The notes under the pieces: generated by a model
Seen by the model: the letters and a program-made list of their open reading frames with translations, nothing else
What the model was told of the DNA's origin: nothing
Databases searched by the model: none
From: a virus
Reading direction: 5' to 3' (one strand)
DNA length: 31,485 nt
Virus record (IMG/VR): IMGVR_UViG_3300028610_002224
Span: 1 to 31,485 of that record
In this document: positions 1 through 6,624 of the stretch, piece after piece
Layout: every line of letters begins with the position of its first letter
Position numbering within the stretch: position 1 is the first letter of the stretch
Translations under genes and position numbers: made by a program

Positions 1-180
1 AAGCCTAATCCCTTTATACCCATCGATACAATTACCTTTCTTTATATCAAGTGCTTCATATATCTGATCAACCTCATCTTTGTTTAGAATAATTTTATCA
101 ATTACCTTTTTTCTTGCTACAGCTTTCTCAATTTCCTCATCAATCTTCTCAAGAATTGTTTTCTTATAAATTATTTTCAT
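1..180 (-). CDS. Hypothetical protein, 3' part outside window
   Basis: An open frame of 60 codons runs off the left edge. Its ATG at 180-178 overlaps the stop of the upstream gene as TCATGA, which supports translational coupling. The visible protein is charged and helical (MKIIYKKTILEKIDEEIEKAV...), with a predicted amphipathic Lys/Glu-rich first half and a final segment containing GNCIDGYKGIRL. I recognise no family. It continues the row of tiny genes at this end. Since the stop is not in view, its full length is unknown. Confidence 0.6.
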   Translation of the reverse strand, partial: MKIIYKKTILEKIDEEIEKAVARKKVIDKIILNKDEVDQIYEALDIKKGNCIDGYKGIRL

Positions 181-356
181 GATTCGTCTTTCTCCTTTTC
201 CTCAATACATTCGTGGCACATATGCTTATTATCATGCCAAGTCCCACAATCTCCCCAACAGAAAACTCGGCCACATTCATCACAAACACCTGATCTATCT
301 ACATCACAAGCATCGCTACAAATACAACATTCACCTACATAACAAAAATCTTCCAT
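177..356 (-). CDS. Small Cys-rich double zinc-finger protein
   Basis: This 59-residue protein has nine cysteines and two histidines in CxxC-type pairs: CCIC, CDEC, CWGDC and CHEC. The arrangement would suit a two-zinc treble-clef or RING-like fold. I start it at the ATG at 356-354, one base after the stop of the upstream gene, giving MEDFCYVGE. An upstream in-frame ATG would add 13 residues that overlap the neighbour without a better ribosome site. The tail is acidic and lysine-rich (EEKEKDES). Function is unknown. Small zinc-binding proteins of this kind in phages often bind host proteins or nucleic acid, which is inference here. Confidence 0.6.
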   Translation of the reverse strand: MEDFCYVGECCICSDACDVDRSGVCDECGRVFCWGDCGTWHDNKHMCHECIEEKEKDES

Positions 357-357
357 A

Positions 358-819
358 TTAATCATTTTCCCCACTTTGATAACCACATTTTTCACACGGA
401 TGAGTTACGTGAGCTGCACAACCTGGATGATCGCATGGCTCAAAATTATGAGGTATAATGTCTTTATTTTTAATAGGTTGATGTGGAATGGACACTAAAG
501 TATTACATTCATCACAATAACCAGCGATAGCCCAATCCTTATCCGTTGATTCTTTTATAGTGGTTATTACTGTTTTTACACATTTATGGCAAATAGCCTT
601 AGATTTATCACCAATTTTAAATATTCTTCTTTTAATTATAATAGGCTCATCAAGAATAACTTTCTCAGGCTCAGAAATATTCTCATCTTCCCAAGCACTA
701 ATTAATTTCATTAAAACATCAACCGATGGTGGCTGAAACCCCCCGTCAGGTGGCAACATGTCAACCAAAAAGTCTGTTAATTTGACTAAACTGTTGTATT
801 CTTCTTCTGTTATTTTCAT
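358..819 (-). CDS. Zinc-ribbon protein with KVxLDEP linker motif
   Basis: This 153-residue protein has an N-terminal helical part (MKITEEEYNSLVKLTDFLVDML), then the peptide EKVILDEPI near residue 52. Two Cys clusters follow: CHKC...CDEC (about residues 77-105) and CDHPGC...CEKC near the C-terminus. The first cluster resembles the paired CxxC zinc ribbon seen at the start of YgiT/MqsA-type proteins, but the DNA-binding half of that family is absent. The KVxLDEP peptide also occurs just before Cys modules in the proteins at 1705-2847 and 7602-9056. The start overlaps the preceding stop by four bases (ATGA). Role unknown; protein or nucleic acid binding through zinc is the plausible type. Confidence 0.6.
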   Translation of the reverse strand: MKITEEEYNSLVKLTDFLVDMLPPDGGFQPPSVDVLMKLISAWEDENISEPEKVILDEPIIIKRRIFKIGDKSKAICHKCVKTVITTIKESTDKDWAIAGYCDECNTLVSIPHQPIKNKDIIPHNFEPCDHPGCAAHVTHPCEKCGYQSGEND

Positions 820-1157
820 TCGTCTTCCTTTATGTCAACCCAAACAGTTTCACCAACTCTCTCTACCTGTTTTTTATCACAAATAGGACAATGCCTTGTC
901 GTTGGTGGAAAATAAGTATCCCAATAATTAACATTTACAGTGTATGTAGAGAAATAATATTTATTACTCGTATCATTCCACATATGACCATATACCTTAC
1001 AAATATCACCAATCTTACCCCAATACTTAATAGTTTTTTTATTAGCGGGATGTACATTGTCCTTACAACTCACATCAAAATGTAAAATTGCATATACAGG
1101 GCTACTAAATACAGACATTAAAATAACAATAAATAATATTAAGCTAATTTTTTTCAT
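816..1157 (-). CDS. Secreted small protein with a C-terminal CxxC pair
   Basis: This 113-residue protein begins with a clear Sec signal peptide: MKK, a hydrophobic core LILFIVILMSVFSS, and a likely cut after VYA at about residue 23. The mature part has aromatic-rich beta-like sequence (YWGKIGDICKVYGHMW, VNVNYWDTYF) and a late CPIC pair with one further Cys upstream. It would act in the periplasm or outside the cell. Its stop overlaps the next gene's start. It belongs to a group of exported small proteins (also 4575-4913 and the lipoproteins) that may alter the infected cell surface, but that is inference. Confidence 0.6.
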   Translation of the reverse strand: MKKISLILFIVILMSVFSSPVYAILHFDVSCKDNVHPANKKTIKYWGKIGDICKVYGHMWNDTSNKYYFSTYTVNVNYWDTYFPPTTRHCPICDKKQVERVGETVWVDIKEDE

Positions 1158-1162
1158 TTATT

Positions 1163-1300
1163 TTAGTCCTTATTTTTTAAATATAATCTTATCTTTGAAT
1201 CCCTTAGCCACAGCAGAAGTAACACGACAAACAATAATTTCTTAATATTTGAGACTTTCTTTTTGGCTTTTTGTATTTCTTTTAAACTTGCGTTACTCAT
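1163..1300 (-). CDS. Small single-span membrane protein
   Basis: This 45-residue gene starts at 1300, inside the end of the TerS-like gene, overlapping it by eight bases. A strong GGGGGG-containing Shine-Dalgarno lies just upstream of ATG. The protein has a basic N-terminal helix (MSNASLKEIQKAKKKVSNIKK), one hydrophobic span (LLFVVLLLLWL, about residues 22-32) and a charged tail. The span is short, so membrane insertion is likely but not certain. Such short membrane proteins in phages can be holin-like or host-directed; nothing here decides it. The stop lies five bases before the next gene, in keeping with a real coding unit. Confidence 0.5.
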   Translation of the reverse strand: MSNASLKEIQKAKKKVSNIKKLLFVVLLLLWLRDSKIRLYLKNKD

Positions 1301-1712
1301 TACCAGTCCCCCCTTCCATTTTTGCTTTTAACATATTCTTAACAGTCTCAACCAATTCAGGCTCCATACCCATAAATAATTCATTTAAATTTAAACCTGT
1401 TACGGCTATTTCTGATTTTGGTGAGAATTCTTTTTTGACTTTGCGTTCGAGGTATTTTAAGGCAAGTGATTCATTTTGCTCAAGACCTCTGACAACAGTC
1501 TTTCTTGCCCTAAACACAGGCGTATTCTTGAGAAGCCTCTTTCTATCCACAAATTTAGGATTCTCATTCTGGTAATTATATAATGTAGAGGTACTGATAT
1601 CAGCGTTTAAACAGGCTTCTCCATCTGTACAATCCATTTTAAAAGCTTCTTCCAATTTCTGGATAGCTGCGGGTGTCATAATGGTCTTTCTGCCTGCATT
1701 ACTTTTAGTCAA
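1293..1712 (-). CDS. Terminase small subunit-like protein
   Basis: This 139-residue protein has the look of phage small terminases that bind the packaging site. It has an N-terminal GRKTIMTPAAIQKLEEAF, then a helix-turn-helix region TDGEACLNADISTSTLYNYQNENPKF (about residues 30-55), then the typical RKRLLKNTPVFRARKTVVRGL and ALKYLERKVKKEFS helices. In the family the HTH recognises pac or cos DNA and the helices form a ring that recruits the large terminase. The large subunit is not in view and may lie beyond the left edge. The start overlaps the upstream gene by eight bases. The alternative is another HTH regulator with the same architecture, which I think less likely. Confidence 0.7.
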   Translation of the reverse strand: MTKSNAGRKTIMTPAAIQKLEEAFKMDCTDGEACLNADISTSTLYNYQNENPKFVDRKRLLKNTPVFRARKTVVRGLEQNESLALKYLERKVKKEFSPKSEIAVTGLNLNELFMGMEPELVETVKNMLKAKMEGGTGNE

Positions 1713-2847
1713 TCTCAGGCTCCCAATCAGAAAGGTCTAAACAACCATCACACTGAGAAGGTTCAAAAAAACCTCTCTCACAATTCTCACACTCTCTCTG
1801 AATAAAACCACTATAATTATTACAATCTATCAGACAAAAGCCAGTAGGGTTATGATTGAAACAATCAGGGCATTTTGTTGATTCTTGAATTTTCTTATCT
1901 ATATTGATAACTGGTGGTATCCATGCTGAGAAATTAGCACAGTCAATACCGCAAAAATCCTCACGTTTGGTATGTCCACAATTATTACAGTCACGAGGGA
2001 CAAGATTATTATATGCCTCTTCTGTCACTATCCCCGCCTCACCTGCTATTGTTGTATAATGCTGATAATCAGTACATGGGATTCTACAATCATTATCATG
2101 TGTACAACCTTCACAACTATCGCGATCTTCAAATTTTTCTTTAGCTTTTTCAGATACCTTAGAAACTTGAGATATTGGTATCCAATCTGAAGAACTTGTA
2201 CATGAAGATTGGATTAATTCACAAAATCTATGAGCTTTATGTGGTAATCGTCCACAATTCTTACAAGATTTTTCAATCATTTTCCAATTTTTGCAGAATT
2301 GATAACGATCACTATTTCTACAATTCTTAGCATCACCATTTTTATTTGTTTCACAGTTACCACAAGTTTTTATAGTCCTATTCTCATCAACTGGCTCATC
2401 AAGAGGAACTTTTTTAATTGGTTTGGATTTATTCTCACTTCCACCCATTTTTTTAAGAACTTCAATATAATTTTCTTTGATATATTCCATAGTCCTGATA
2501 ATATTATGTATTTCTTCGGGGATTTCATCTTTTGTCGTATGGCGACATTCTGCTAAACAGGTAATTCGTGCCATAAACAATTCACAACATTCATGAAACG
2601 CTATATCCTTGACTTTTTTTATAGAATAGTCTTCTTTATCCATAAATTTAGATAGGGTGATCGTCGCACATCTGCCAATAAGAGTGGCTGAACAACTTCC
2701 AAAGGCTATATCAGACTCTCTGAGGTAAAAATATAACTTCCATCCTTTTAACCCGAAGATATCAACCCATTTCATGAATTCTTTTTTGTAGATTTCGAGA
2801 TCTACATTTGTTAATTCGTGATTTTCTTCTTTGTTTTCATCAGTCAT
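1705..2847 (-). CDS. Zincin-like protein with six tandem Cys4 modules
   Basis: This 380-residue protein has two parts. Residues 1-130 look like the phage metallopeptidase/SprT-like zincin fold: GLKGWKLYFYL, a beta strand ATITLSKF, then DIAFHECCELFMARI and EEIHNIIRTMEYI. The usual HExxH is HECCE here, so the third zinc ligand is changed. A linker with KKVPLDEPVDE follows. Residues about 160-375 hold six repeats of CxxC...C...C followed by an aromatic residue, for example CNNCGHTKREDFCGIDCANFSAW. Each could bind one zinc or iron. The start has an AGGGGGAA ribosome site. Function is unknown; substrate binding by the Cys modules is inference. Confidence 0.65.
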   Translation of the reverse strand: MTDENKEENHELTNVDLEIYKKEFMKWVDIFGLKGWKLYFYLRESDIAFGSCSATLIGRCATITLSKFMDKEDYSIKKVKDIAFHECCELFMARITCLAECRHTTKDEIPEEIHNIIRTMEYIKENYIEVLKKMGGSENKSKPIKKVPLDEPVDENRTIKTCGNCETNKNGDAKNCRNSDRYQFCKNWKMIEKSCKNCGRLPHKAHRFCELIQSSCTSSSDWIPISQVSKVSEKAKEKFEDRDSCEGCTHDNDCRIPCTDYQHYTTIAGEAGIVTEEAYNNLVPRDCNNCGHTKREDFCGIDCANFSAWIPPVINIDKKIQESTKCPDCFNHNPTGFCLIDCNNYSGFIQRECENCERGFFEPSQCDGCLDLSDWEPEID

Positions 2848-2904
2848 TGTTTTAATTCCCCCTGGTTCGTCTTATATTATTTAATTATTTCATTACAATA
2901 TTTC

Positions 2905-3264
2905 TTAATCCAATTCAAAGAAAAACCTCACAATCCAATATCCTTGAGCTTCATCGACCTTCCTAACTTTTATGTATAATCCTTCTATATCTTCGATTAT
3001 TACAATATCATTTTTTTGGAAGAAGAACATGCTGTTAGGATTAAGGAAGACAGGTATTCCGTTTCTATCTTCGAAAATAATATCTTCTATTGGAGCTATA
3101 GTTCCATCAGAATAATAACCATAGCAATTTTGTATTACTGTCCCTATGCTATCGATAGTTATTATTTTTTGTTTTTTACTGCCATCACTCCCACAGGAAA
3201 CTAATGTAAATATTAATATTATTGAAATTAAGATAGCCGACTTGATAGTTGTTAATTTTTTCAT
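2905..3264 (-). CDS. Predicted lipoprotein
   Basis: This 119-residue protein has a type II signal peptide: MKKLTTIKSA, hydrophobic ILISIILIFT and the lipobox LVSC, with Cys at residue 24. The mature part starts GSDGSKKQK and is about 95 residues of mixed beta-like sequence (IIEDIEGLYIKVRKVDEAQGYWIVRFFFELD). It should be anchored in a membrane after lipidation. Phage lipoproteins are often superinfection-exclusion or receptor-blocking factors; that role is a guess here. A leader containing AAGACGAACCAGGGAGAA lies directly upstream and is nearly repeated before the gene at 1705-2847. Confidence 0.65.
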   Translation of the reverse strand: MKKLTTIKSAILISIILIFTLVSCGSDGSKKQKIITIDSIGTVIQNCYGYYSDGTIAPIEDIIFEDRNGIPVFLNPNSMFFFQKNDIVIIEDIEGLYIKVRKVDEAQGYWIVRFFFELD

Positions 3265-3313
3265 GTTTTTTTCTCCCTGGTTCGTCTTGCGTTAAGTTAT
3301 TTTTTTTGCTTTC

Positions 3314-3664
3314 TTACCCCTGAAAATATGCTATTGCTGCTGATGCTGCTAATAATGCTGATACACCCATACTTGGCAATATTTTTTTAATAAGCATAGT
3401 TATTAACATTTTTTTACGCTTATTCCATTTTTCTTTTTTCTTATTCTCTTTTTCGATGAAGAAATTCATCGCTTCAATAGCTTTTGAATTCTCCTTACAT
3501 GGTAGATTGTTAAAGCGCAAACTGCCTTTGTTGAATTCTTCTTTAACATTTTGAAAACCTAAATTAACAGTTTCTTTCAAATCTGCAACAGCTTGAATAA
3601 TTTTTCCCTCTTTAACCCCTTCTTCTTTGGCTCTCTGCTCTCGTTCAGTTTGGGAATTCGTCAT
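3314..3664 (-). CDS. Coiled-coil protein with C-terminal membrane span
   Basis: This 116-residue protein has a charged helical N-terminus (EREQRAKEEGVKEGKIIQAVADLKETVNLGFQ) and a strongly basic patch KKEKWNKRKK. A hydrophobic C-terminal segment follows, from MLITMLIKKILPSMGVSALLAASAAIAYFQG. The layout of cytoplasmic coiled coil plus C-terminal membrane anchor resembles several small phage lysis or membrane proteins. It sits directly after the holin-like gene, and its ATG overlaps that gene's TAA by one base, so the two are probably co-translated. A holin partner or antiholin is possible. I see no motif that fixes the function. Confidence 0.55.
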   Translation of the reverse strand: MTNSQTEREQRAKEEGVKEGKIIQAVADLKETVNLGFQNVKEEFNKGSLRFNNLPCKENSKAIEAMNFFIEKENKKKEKWNKRKKMLITMLIKKILPSMGVSALLAASAAIAYFQG

Positions 3665-3912
3665 TAGCTGTTACCTTTTTTAGATTCTGCTGGTTTAATA
3701 ATTTCAGCTTTTTTAGATCCGATTGAAAATCTGGATGTTATGGCTTCAATTTTCGCTAATTTTGAGTTGGTTATAACGCTTGGCATGATTTGATTGATAA
3801 GTGTTAATACTCCAACGATAGCACTTAATAGTGTACCGATTGCAAAAACGATTGAATCACCGTTTGCAATTATTAATTTGATAATTTCTAAGAATGAGTT
3901 TGGATTGTCCAT
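3664..3912 (-). CDS. Holin-like small membrane protein
   Basis: I take the ATG at 3912, with the ribosome site CAGGGGGAATC just upstream. The longer open frame would run into the tRNA gene. The 82-residue product (MDNPNSFLEIIKLIIANGDS...) has one hydrophobic span, SIVFAIGTLLSAIVGVLTLI (about residues 19-38), then a basic cytoplasmic tail rich in Lys (KAEIIKPAESKKGNS). Size, single span and charged tail fit a class III-like holin or a small membrane accessory protein. It lies apart from the endolysin gene (5644-6111) but in the same late-gene stretch. The holin call is moderate because small membrane proteins are hard to tell apart. Confidence 0.5.
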   Translation of the reverse strand: MDNPNSFLEIIKLIIANGDSIVFAIGTLLSAIVGVLTLINQIMPSVITNSKLAKIEAITSRFSIGSKKAEIIKPAESKKGNS

Positions 3913-3934
3913 GATTCCCCCTGTTGAATTGAAA

Positions 3935-4011
3935 TGGTCGGAATGGTAGGATTTGAACCTACAACCTCTTCGCCCCAAACGAAGCCTTCAACCAAATTGA
4001 ATTACATTCCG
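3935..4011 (-). tRNA. tRNA-Pro (anticodon UGG) with encoded CCA
   Basis: On the minus strand this 77-nt segment folds as a tRNA. The acceptor arm CGGAATG pairs perfectly with CATTCCG, followed by discriminator A and an encoded CCA end. The anticodon stem CTTCG/CGAAG encloses a seven-base loop TTTGGGG, giving anticodon UGG and G37. The T arm reads GTAGGTTCAAATCCTAC. C1-G72 and A73 match bacterial proline tRNAs. It lies in the short gap before the holin-like gene. UGG reads CCA and, by wobble, other CCN codons, which would suit an AT-rich genome. Confidence 0.92.
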
Positions 4012-4071
4012 ATAAAAAAGTTCTATAACAATTCTATACTATTCTAATTTTGGGTTTTGGTCAATGATTTG

Positions 4072-4479
4072 TTAATTTTCTATAAGTTTAGACCCAAAAA
4101 GAAATAATTCTTTAGTTGAAGAGTTATAAAACTTTTCTAACCATTCTTTATCTGAAATAGGATATTTCTTGGAACCCATATATTTAGTATTAATAAATTG
4201 GATATAATCTCCCTGAATGTCCAACACTAAGTATCTTACATAGCAACCTTCCTTTTCCTCATCTATAAAAGGATCTTTACCATTACAACGAAGATATTTA
4301 TATTCCCATATTTGCCCTCTTTCTAAAATTGGTGTTGCTCCTTTTATCTCGGTAACTGTTTTTGAATTTTTATAAGTTTTATTAAGAGCAAAAGTCATTA
4401 ATAATAAACTGATAACACTTGCTAAAATAAATATTGCTAATGGTCCGATTTTAAAGTTTTTACTTTTTAAGTTTTTCAT
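4072..4479 (-). CDS. Membrane-anchored protein
   Basis: This 135-residue protein starts with a basic stretch (MKNLKSKNFKIG), then a hydrophobic span PLAIFILASVISLLLMTFAL (about residues 13-32). There is no lipobox or clear cleavage site, so it is probably a signal anchor. The rest is predicted to face the periplasm (ERGQIWEYKYLRCNGKDPFIDEEKEGCYVRYLVLDIQGDYIQFINT), with two Cys that could form a disulfide. The region from the leader into the first codons (ACCATGAAAAACTTAAAAA) is identical to that of the lipoprotein at 6151-6573, hinting at shared ancestry of the export signals. Function unknown. Confidence 0.6.
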   Translation of the reverse strand: MKNLKSKNFKIGPLAIFILASVISLLLMTFALNKTYKNSKTVTEIKGATPILERGQIWEYKYLRCNGKDPFIDEEKEGCYVRYLVLDIQGDYIQFINTKYMGSKKYPISDKEWLEKFYNSSTKELFLFGSKLIEN

Positions 4480-4498
4480 GGTTCGTCTTTCCCTTTTT

Positions 4499-4540
4499 TA
4501 AAAAACGCTACAGGAAAGAAAGTGTAGCCTGTAGCGTTTA
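4499..4540 (-). terminator. Hairpin terminator after the 4575-4913 gene
   Basis: A perfect 12-bp stem (AAACGCTACAGG at 4503-4514 with CCTGTAGCGTTT at 4528-4539) has a 13-nt loop. On the minus strand the second arm runs into six U residues, giving an intrinsic terminator. It separates the secreted-protein gene from the membrane-protein gene downstream. Confidence 0.75.
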
Positions 4541-4574
4541 ATATTTATACTTAGTTTTTTTATTTTATTTCCAA

Positions 4575-4913
4575 TTATACCACTTTGTCTTCATTAGAAG
4601 GCGATCTCTGCCGAGGCTCCGGTAAATTCATTTTTGTGTGGCATCCACCACCATTAGCATTATTATAAGTATTTTTCATTATTTTCAGTTTTGAAAGCTG
4701 CCAACCAGGATTATAGATTCCGTATCGGATATAATCCACGCCGAAATCATCAGTACTAATTCCAACCCAAATTTGTTCACCTTCCAGCATAACCCCATCC
4801 CCGATCACTCGAACGCCAAGAGGAAATGTACCATCCCTTGCATAACTCGAAGGGGTAATGATCAATACCATTGCCAATGTCATTATAAAACATAGTAAAA
4901 TTTTTCTTGCCAC
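4575..4913 (-). CDS. Secreted hypothetical protein
   Basis: This 112-residue protein starts with GTG at 4913, preceded by AAGGAGA. It has a Sec signal peptide (MARKILLCFIMTLAMVLIITPSSYA, cut likely after YA at residue 25-26). The mature part (DGTFPLGVRVIGDGVMLEGEQIWVGISTDDFGVDYIRYGIYNPGWQ) looks beta-rich. The end has GGGCHTKMNLPEPRQRSPSNEDKVV with a lone Cys. It would be exported by the host Sec system. It has its own terminator downstream and a candidate promoter (TTGACA near 4950) upstream, so it may be an independently transcribed accessory gene. I recognise no family. Confidence 0.55.
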   Translation of the reverse strand: MARKILLCFIMTLAMVLIITPSSYARDGTFPLGVRVIGDGVMLEGEQIWVGISTDDFGVDYIRYGIYNPGWQLSKLKIMKNTYNNANGGGCHTKMNLPEPRQRSPSNEDKVV

Positions 4914-5011
4914 TTTTTTCTCCTTATTTTTCTACGTGTTAATAAAATGTCAACCCATTGCTGACATATATGGAAAACTATTATTTATTATTTGTTTGTT
5001 ATTATTTATTA

Positions 5012-5149
5012 TTAAAATTTAATATTATTTCTGGCTAATCCTGCTCTTGCTAATTTATCTTTATTATATTTTTTTTGCAATTTATAAAATTCAAATATTA
5101 TAAATATTATTATTGAGATTATTTCTAATATGAATTCAAGTTTTCTCAT
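5012..5149 (-). CDS. Small single-span membrane protein
   Basis: The 45-codon frame begins at ATG 5149, inside the last codons of the upstream gene (14-base overlap), and ends at TAA 5014-5012. The product has one long hydrophobic helix (FILEIISIIIFIIFEFY, about residues 6-22) and a basic tail (KLQKKYNKDKLARAGLARNNIKF). No clear Shine-Dalgarno is visible, so translation would depend on coupling to the upstream gene. Its place three genes after the endolysin makes a lysis accessory role conceivable. The evidence is position, membrane span and tight overlap only. Confidence 0.4.
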   Translation of the reverse strand: MRKLEFILEIISIIIFIIFEFYKLQKKYNKDKLARAGLARNNIKF

Positions 5150-5420
5150 TTATAATTATCTGTAATGGTTTTTCATTATCTTTGAAAATATGAGTTTGAA
5201 TAAGAGCTTTATTAGTGTATTCTCCCCTTCCGATGTTTAATAATGCCTGACCTTTGATCTCTGCTGTTTCAGATTTTTTAAACTCTAATTCCTTAGAACA
5301 TTCTTTAGAGCTTTTTTCATTCGGATTTACTTTAATTTTAGATAGATCAATGGTCGTTGTATATTCGAATATTTCATAAACTTTTATGGTTATTTTGTTG
5401 GGTTTTTTAGGATTAGTCAT
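5136..5420 (-). CDS. Hypothetical protein, beta-rich
   Basis: This 94-residue protein has no signal peptide, span or motif I recognise. The sequence alternates beta-like stretches (NKITIKVYEIFEYTTTIDLSKIKV, KALIQTHIFKDNEKPLQIIINEKT) with a charged middle (EKSSKECSKELEFKKSETAEI). The start overlaps the upstream 54-residue gene as ATGA. Together with that gene and the next one it forms a tight three-gene run after the endolysin. Function unknown. Confidence 0.5.
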   Translation of the reverse strand: MTNPKKPNKITIKVYEIFEYTTTIDLSKIKVNPNEKSSKECSKELEFKKSETAEIKGQALLNIGRGEYTNKALIQTHIFKDNEKPLQIIINEKT

Positions 5421-5581
5421 AATATTTCACCATGAAGAAAGTATGGAAATTTAATCCTAATCCATTTAAATCTTCTTAGCCATCTTTCTGTTGATTCTGT
5501 TACAACCCCTGAAGATATTAAAAAGGGGTTTTGCCTTAGTGGACTTCTTTTTTCTATTTCTTGTAATTTTTTTAAAAACAT
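5417..5581 (-). CDS. Small basic hypothetical protein
   Basis: A 54-residue frame starts at ATG 5581 behind a good ribosome site (GCGAGGGC, five bases away). It ends in TGA overlapping the next gene's ATG. The protein is basic and rich in Arg/Trp/aromatics (MFLKKLQEIEKRSPLRQNPFLISSGVVTESTERWLRRFKWIRIKFPYF). The pattern WLRRFKWIRIKF could be amphipathic and membrane-active, but this is only an impression. Upstream on the minus strand TTGTAT-17 nt-TATAAT (about 5599-5640) gives a possible promoter with a perfect -10 but weak -35. Confidence 0.5.
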   Translation of the reverse strand: MFLKKLQEIEKRSPLRQNPFLISSGVVTESTERWLRRFKWIRIKFPYFLHGEIL

Positions 5582-5643
5582 AATAAGCCCTCGCTTTTTT
5601 AGTTTTTATATTTTTACTGGTTGTGATTATATACTATAATTAT

Positions 5644-6111
5644 TTATAATACAAACCTTTCAAAATTATTTATAAATTGCTCAGTGGTTCCTTTACCCAT
5701 CCAAGTATTATAATATTTTTTCCAGTATTGAGCTAAAGCATTTAAATCATCATACTTTGGTAGTCGTTCTTTTACTCTGCGATAGTGAAGGCGGCACATG
5801 ATAATTGCATATTTTAAATTATATTCAAGCATATCGCTATCTGAAAAATCCGTTTTAGCTGAATTGTAAATATTATTTATTGTGCTTCTGCTGATATATT
5901 TTAGATAATTATCCCATATGTCATCGTGGGTAGCTGGTTCCATTTGGAAAATGCCAACTGCTGGACCTTGAAGTTGTTTGATATATTTCCCCATATGAGA
6001 CTCCTGTGCTGCAGTCCCTAATAATAAATTAACTGCTGAAGGAGAACATAGTTTGATTTCCATTAATGTGTTTATTATTAATTGCTCTAATTGGTTTTTA
6101 TTAATTCCCAT
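5644..6111 (-). CDS. SLT-type endolysin (lytic transglycosylase-like)
   Basis: This 155-residue protein has the lysozyme-like transglycosylase core. It has LLLGTAAQESHMGKY with the catalytic Glu at residue 37, GPAVGIFQMEPATHDDIWDNYL (about residues 49-70) matching the G-x-x-Q-M substrate-binding segment, and a later helix with AQYWKKYYNTWMGKGT. It would cleave the MurNAc-GlcNAc bond of peptidoglycan. There is no signal peptide, so release would need a holin or another membrane lesion. Small membrane-protein genes lie downstream in the same stretch. A virion-associated muralytic role is possible, but the size and position favour an endolysin. Confidence 0.75.
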   Translation of the reverse strand: MGINKNQLEQLIINTLMEIKLCSPSAVNLLLGTAAQESHMGKYIKQLQGPAVGIFQMEPATHDDIWDNYLKYISRSTINNIYNSAKTDFSDSDMLEYNLKYAIIMCRLHYRRVKERLPKYDDLNALAQYWKKYYNTWMGKGTTEQFINNFERFVL

Positions 6112-6150
6112 TTTTTTTATTCCCTATCAACAACTATTACATTAACGTTC

Positions 6151-6573
6151 TTAAAATACAATCTTAGAAATACCTAAAAAATAACAATGATAAAGAAAAC
6201 CTGACGTTGTTACCACCATCACAGCATTTTGTTTAATACCGATATTAACATAAATGAGATTAACAGCTTCTTCAAGAAAACCAGCTTCTATTAATTTATA
6301 TTTTAAAGTAGCTACGAAGTCTGAGTCATCACCCGTTAAATTATCATCTGGCATAATGAGGAAGTTATCTGTATCTTCTAATTTTCGGTAATTGAAATTA
6401 TCGTAAAGAGAATAAAAAATAACCTCAAGGTGTCTTTCTGATCCTATTTTGTATTCATTTGGATTATTTGAATTCCCGGAATTACTACCACAAGAAAATA
6501 ATGTGATGGAAAGTGAAAGGGTTAATGCGATGATTAAGATTGTTGTTGATATTGCGTTTTTTAAGTTTTTCAT
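6151..6573 (-). CDS. Lipoprotein with transglutaminase-like (BTLCP-like) pattern, catalytic residues lost
   Basis: This 140-residue protein has a lipoprotein signal (hydrophobic core to residue 25, then LFSC with Cys at 28 and a Ser/Asn-rich linker). The mature part contains LTGDDSDFVATLKYKLIEAGF and, later, NAVMVVTTSGFLY. The spacing recalls bacterial transglutaminase-like cysteine peptidases (GDC-D-[FY]-A..K...L...G ... HAV.VV), but the catalytic Cys is not in place and His is Asn. If related, it would be an inactive binding form on the cell surface. Its ribosome site is CACGGAGAAAAAACC. The family link is a pattern match by eye. Confidence 0.55.
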   Translation of the reverse strand: MKNLKNAISTTILIIALTLSLSITLFSCGSNSGNSNNPNEYKIGSERHLEVIFYSLYDNFNYRKLEDTDNFLIMPDDNLTGDDSDFVATLKYKLIEAGFLEEAVNLIYVNIGIKQNAVMVVTTSGFLYHCYFLGISKIVF

Positions 6574-6624
6574 GGTTTTTTCTCCGTGTTTATTAGTTTA
6601 TAGTACTTTTAAAAAAAATATTAA

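Noticed and set aside
3913-3978. N-terminal extension of the holin-like gene
   Set aside because: It would run through the tRNA-Pro gene. ATG 3912 has a strong ribosome site.
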